DNA from: Lichenicoccus sp965213775
Lineage (GTDB): Bacteria; Pseudomonadota; Alphaproteobacteria; Acetobacterales; Acetobacteraceae
Assembly: GCA_965213775.1 (NCBI GenBank)
Contig: CBDCAC010000001.1
Span: 1-64,000, forward strand
Length of the DNA stretch: 64,000 bases
Reading direction: 5' to 3'
Part shown: positions 62,047-64,000 of the stretch, piece by piece
Layout of the letters: every line of letters starts with the position of its first letter
Numbering within the stretch: the first letter of the stretch is position 1
Notes under the pieces: model-generated
Seen by the model: only the letters and a program-made list of their open reading frames with translations
The model's database searches: none
What the model was told of the DNA's origin: nothing
Position numbers and translations under genes: made by a program

Positions 62047-62325
62047 TCAGTCGCAGTCGCAGCCTGAGGTCGGGCCATCGGCCTCTCGCACGACGTGATG
62101 GTCGATCCATTCCGAGACCAGCCGACGCGCCTCGTTGAGCGAGGCTTCCGGATGATGGATGCGATACAGCGTGGTGCAGGCGAGGAACGCCCGCATGTCC
62201 GGAGTGCCGCAACCGCGCAGCTCGCGGTAGGCGGTCACGACAGCACGCTCGCAGTTGCGGGCGATCACGCTGGTTTCACCGTTCACGGCTGCCTCTTGCA
62301 AATCATTCTCAGTCGGAACCGTCAC
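62047..62325 (-). CDS. Hypothetical small protein with Cys/Asp tail
   Basis: About 92 residues from GTG 62325. The core contains VVTAYRELRGCGTPDMRAFL, ACTTLYRIHHPEASLNEARR and WIDHHVVREADG, then ends SGCDCD. No family is recognised. Predicted mainly helical, with several His and Cys residues that might bind a metal; this is inference. It is convergent with gltA, four bases from its stop, and precedes the ELM1-family gene in the opposite sense of distance (56 bases). No strong ribosome binding site is seen. Confidence 0.65.
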   Translation of the reverse strand: MTVPTENDLQEAAVNGETSVIARNCERAVVTAYRELRGCGTPDMRAFLACTTLYRIHHPEASLNEARRLVSEWIDHHVVREADGPTSGCDCD

Positions 62326-62381
62326 GCTAGACCTTGTGGTCGGCGTCGCGCAAGCGACTCCTCCGTGATGGCCGCGCGGCC

Positions 62382-63356
62382 TCATCGCCGCCGCTCGGCG
62401 CCGCCGAAGCGGGCGCGGATCTCGCGGGCGATCCGTCCGGCCTCGTCGAGCGGCTGACGCGGCCACGGCGAGAGGTCGTCCAGCAGCGGTCGCACCTGAT
62501 CCGCGACCCGCAGCCGGTCCAGCAGCACCCGCGACTCGCGGCGCTCGCTCCCGGCGGCGGCCACGAACACCGGCGCCGAGGCGGCGCAGGCCTCGGAGAG
62601 CGTCAGCGCGCCGACGCCGCCCACCACCACCGCGTCGGCATGGCCGAGGAACCCCAGGGTCGGGTCCTCGCCCGGCTCGCCGCTGCGATAGATCAGGTGC
62701 AGGCAGCCGGCGAGGCCGCCCGACAGCGCCTCCGACGCCGCCCTGGGACAGGGCAGCACCGAGGCCATCACGCAACCGCCGCGCTCGCGCGCCATGGCCG
62801 CGATGCGGCGGCCTAGCGTCAGCGCCGCCTTGTGGTCGGAGCCGGCGAACAGCAGCACGATCCGCGGATGCGGCAGGTGGGACAGCCGCTCCGCCCAGAG
62901 GTCGCGCGCCCGCGCCAGCAGCCCGGGCGACACCACGTTGGGCGCGCCCAGCACCGCGATCACCCGGTCCGACCCTGCCGTCGCGGTCGCGGATCGCGAC
63001 GGCTGGCGCTGCGGCAGCACCGTCAGGTCGAACGGCAGCCAGCCCGAGAGGCGCTCAACCGGGAAGCGGGGTGTGGCGCAGTGTACGACGCGGCAGCCAT
63101 GGCGCGAGCGCAGCAGCAGCGCGCGCATGCCCGAGCCGGCGCCGGCGGACAGCACCAGCCCGGGCCCGGGACCTCCCGGCCGGTGCGGCTCGCCGGGTGC
63201 GGCGATCAGCCTGCGGAAGGGCAGGCCCAGCCGCCCGGCGATGGCGCTCGCCTGGCCGGCGGCGGAGCTGCGCGGATCGTCCAGCACCCAGACCGGCGCC
63301 TGCGGCAGCAGAGCCAGGTTCATGCGGCGCATGCCGGTTCGCAGGCGCCGGCGCAT
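62382..63356 (-). CDS. ELM1/GtrOC1 family putative glycosyltransferase (DUF1022)
   Basis: A 324-residue protein of the mitochondrial-fission ELM1-like family. It has VWVLDDPRSSAAGQASAIAGR at the N-terminus, GLVLSAGAGSGMRALLLR, VIAVLGAPNVVSPGLL and the late domain HADAVVVGGVGALTLSEACA. The last two segments recall GT-B nucleotide-sugar binding folds. Bacterial members are thought to be glycosyltransferase-like, but none is well characterised. It is divergent from pyrE with a 58-base gap. Confidence 0.82.
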   Translation of the reverse strand: MRRRLRTGMRRMNLALLPQAPVWVLDDPRSSAAGQASAIAGRLGLPFRRLIAAPGEPHRPGGPGPGLVLSAGAGSGMRALLLRSRHGCRVVHCATPRFPVERLSGWLPFDLTVLPQRQPSRSATATAGSDRVIAVLGAPNVVSPGLLARARDLWAERLSHLPHPRIVLLFAGSDHKAALTLGRRIAAMARERGGCVMASVLPCPRAASEALSGGLAGCLHLIYRSGEPGEDPTLGFLGHADAVVVGGVGALTLSEACAASAPVFVAAAGSERRESRVLLDRLRVADQVRPLLDDLSPWPRQPLDEAGRIAREIRARFGGAERRR

Positions 63357-63414
63357 GATGGATTTCCTGCAGTCATGCGGCTACTGCTGCCCGATCATGC
63401 GAAGGATTGCGAGG

Positions 63415-64000
63415 ATGGCGATTTCGGGCTCGGCGTCGGACATCGGTCTGCCTGTCGGCGGTAGCACGGACTGGGACCGCGACACGGCACTCACGACGGC
63501 GCGGCTGCTGCTGGAGATCAAGGCGGTCAATTTCCGTCCTGAAGAGCCCTATACGCTGACATCCGGCTGGAGATCCCCCGTCTATATCGACTGCCGTCGT
63601 ATCATCTTCTTCCCGCGCGCCCGGGCCAAGATCGTCGAGCTCGGCGTCGAGAAGATCGGCCGCCACGTCGGCTACGAGAGCATCGACGTCGTGGCCGGCG
63701 GCGAGACCGCGGGCATCCCGTTCGCCGCCTGGATCGCGGACCGCATGCTCGCGCCGATGGCCTATGTCCGCAAGAAGCCGAAGGGCTTCGGACGCAACGC
63801 CCTGATCGAGGGCGACGTTCCGGAAGGCAAGCGCACGCTGCTGGTCGAGGACCTGACCACCGACGGCGCCTCGAAGATCCAGTTCGCAAATGCCCTGCGC
63901 GAGGCCGGGGCGATCGTCAACCATGCCTTCGTGGTGTTCTTCTACGGCGTCTTCCCCGGCGCGCACCGCACGCTCGCCGACATGGACATCCAGCTGCACG
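63415..64000 (+). CDS. pyrE: Orotate phosphoribosyltransferase, N-terminal part (runs off the window)
   Basis: The first 195 codons are present. It shows LTSGWRSPVYIDCRRIIFFP (the substrate-loop region), VVAGGETAGIPFAAWIADRM, VRKKPKGFGRNALIEGD and the PRPP-binding motif LLVEDLTTDGASKIQF. It makes OMP from orotate and PRPP in pyrimidine synthesis. ATG 63415 is chosen for the GAAGGA site at 63401-63406; ATG 63397 in frame would add six residues. The C-terminal end is outside the window. Confidence 0.92.
   Translation, partial: MAISGSASDIGLPVGGSTDWDRDTALTTARLLLEIKAVNFRPEEPYTLTSGWRSPVYIDCRRIIFFPRARAKIVELGVEKIGRHVGYESIDVVAGGETAGIPFAAWIADRMLAPMAYVRKKPKGFGRNALIEGDVPEGKRTLLVEDLTTDGASKIQFANALREAGAIVNHAFVVFFYGVFPGAHRTLADMDIQLH

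Overview
The window is high-GC, gene-dense bacterial chromosome and most likely comes from an alphaproteobacterium of the Acetobacteraceae. This is an inference from gene content and order: mutS-glnD; plsC, then miaB-phoH-ybeY-corC; a membrane-bound ferritin of MbfA type; an ELM1-family protein; a TamA/TamB pair; ergothioneine genes; the four-gene ligase-associated DNA damage set; and short GGGCTCTGCCC/GGGGCC-rich dispersed repeats at the 3' ends of genes. No rRNA, tRNA, prophage, insertion sequence or CRISPR array was seen.

Layout. 1-3160: the end of mutS, then glnD, which carries a one-base frameshift near 763. 3295-12727 (minus strand): a tightly packed sugar or polyol catabolic operon, transcribed as split transketolase (N, then C subunit), FGGY kinase, ABC permease, periplasmic binding protein, ABC ATPase, SDR, SorC-type regulator, SDR. 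A 14-bp palindrome upstream of its first gene is a candidate operator. 12920-16374: a KdpD/KdpE two-component pair without kdpFABC in view; kdpE probably starts at a CTG that overlaps the kdpD stop. 16492-20104: an EAL protein with a degenerate GGDEF, a hydrophilic small protein, a cupin and a GST. 20105-20885: a low-GC scar holding a dispersed repeat and a broken P-loop kinase gene.

20886-29226 (minus strand): sterol-desaturase-like protein, ligase-associated exonuclease, ATP-dependent DNA ligase, egtB, egtD, fumC and a DUF1275 membrane protein. The genes from exonuclease to DUF1275 are close enough to be one transcript, which would couple DNA repair, ergothioneine synthesis and fumarase. 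29316-31508: a 4 x 26-bp tandem repeat with hairpins, a single-domain response regulator and a TPR glycosyltransferase-like protein. 31486-40636: a lower-GC TonB-dependent receptor, MbfA with a possible Fur-type site, an M1 peptidase, two MFS transporters and CreA.

40725-46750: tamA-tamB. 46913-52438: plsC, miaB-phoH-ybeY-corC. 52486-56583: a small unknown gene, then the other half of the ligase-associated DNA damage set (DEXH helicase and PdeM) and a small lipoprotein. 56614-60560: GNAT, photolyase, metallophosphatase, chorismate mutase, SixA-like phosphatase. 60735-64000: citrate synthase, a small unknown gene, an ELM1-family protein and the start of pyrE.

Shared features: many gene junctions are 4-base NTGA overlaps using all four possible first bases, and several proteins (KdpE, PhoH, YbeY, chorismate mutase) carry in-frame 12- or 15-bp tandem repeats. 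No clearly new defence or mobile system was found. The most interesting items are the two-locus ligase-associated repair set joined to ergothioneine and fumarase genes, the uncharacterised polyol operon, the orphan KdpDE pair, and the two broken genes.
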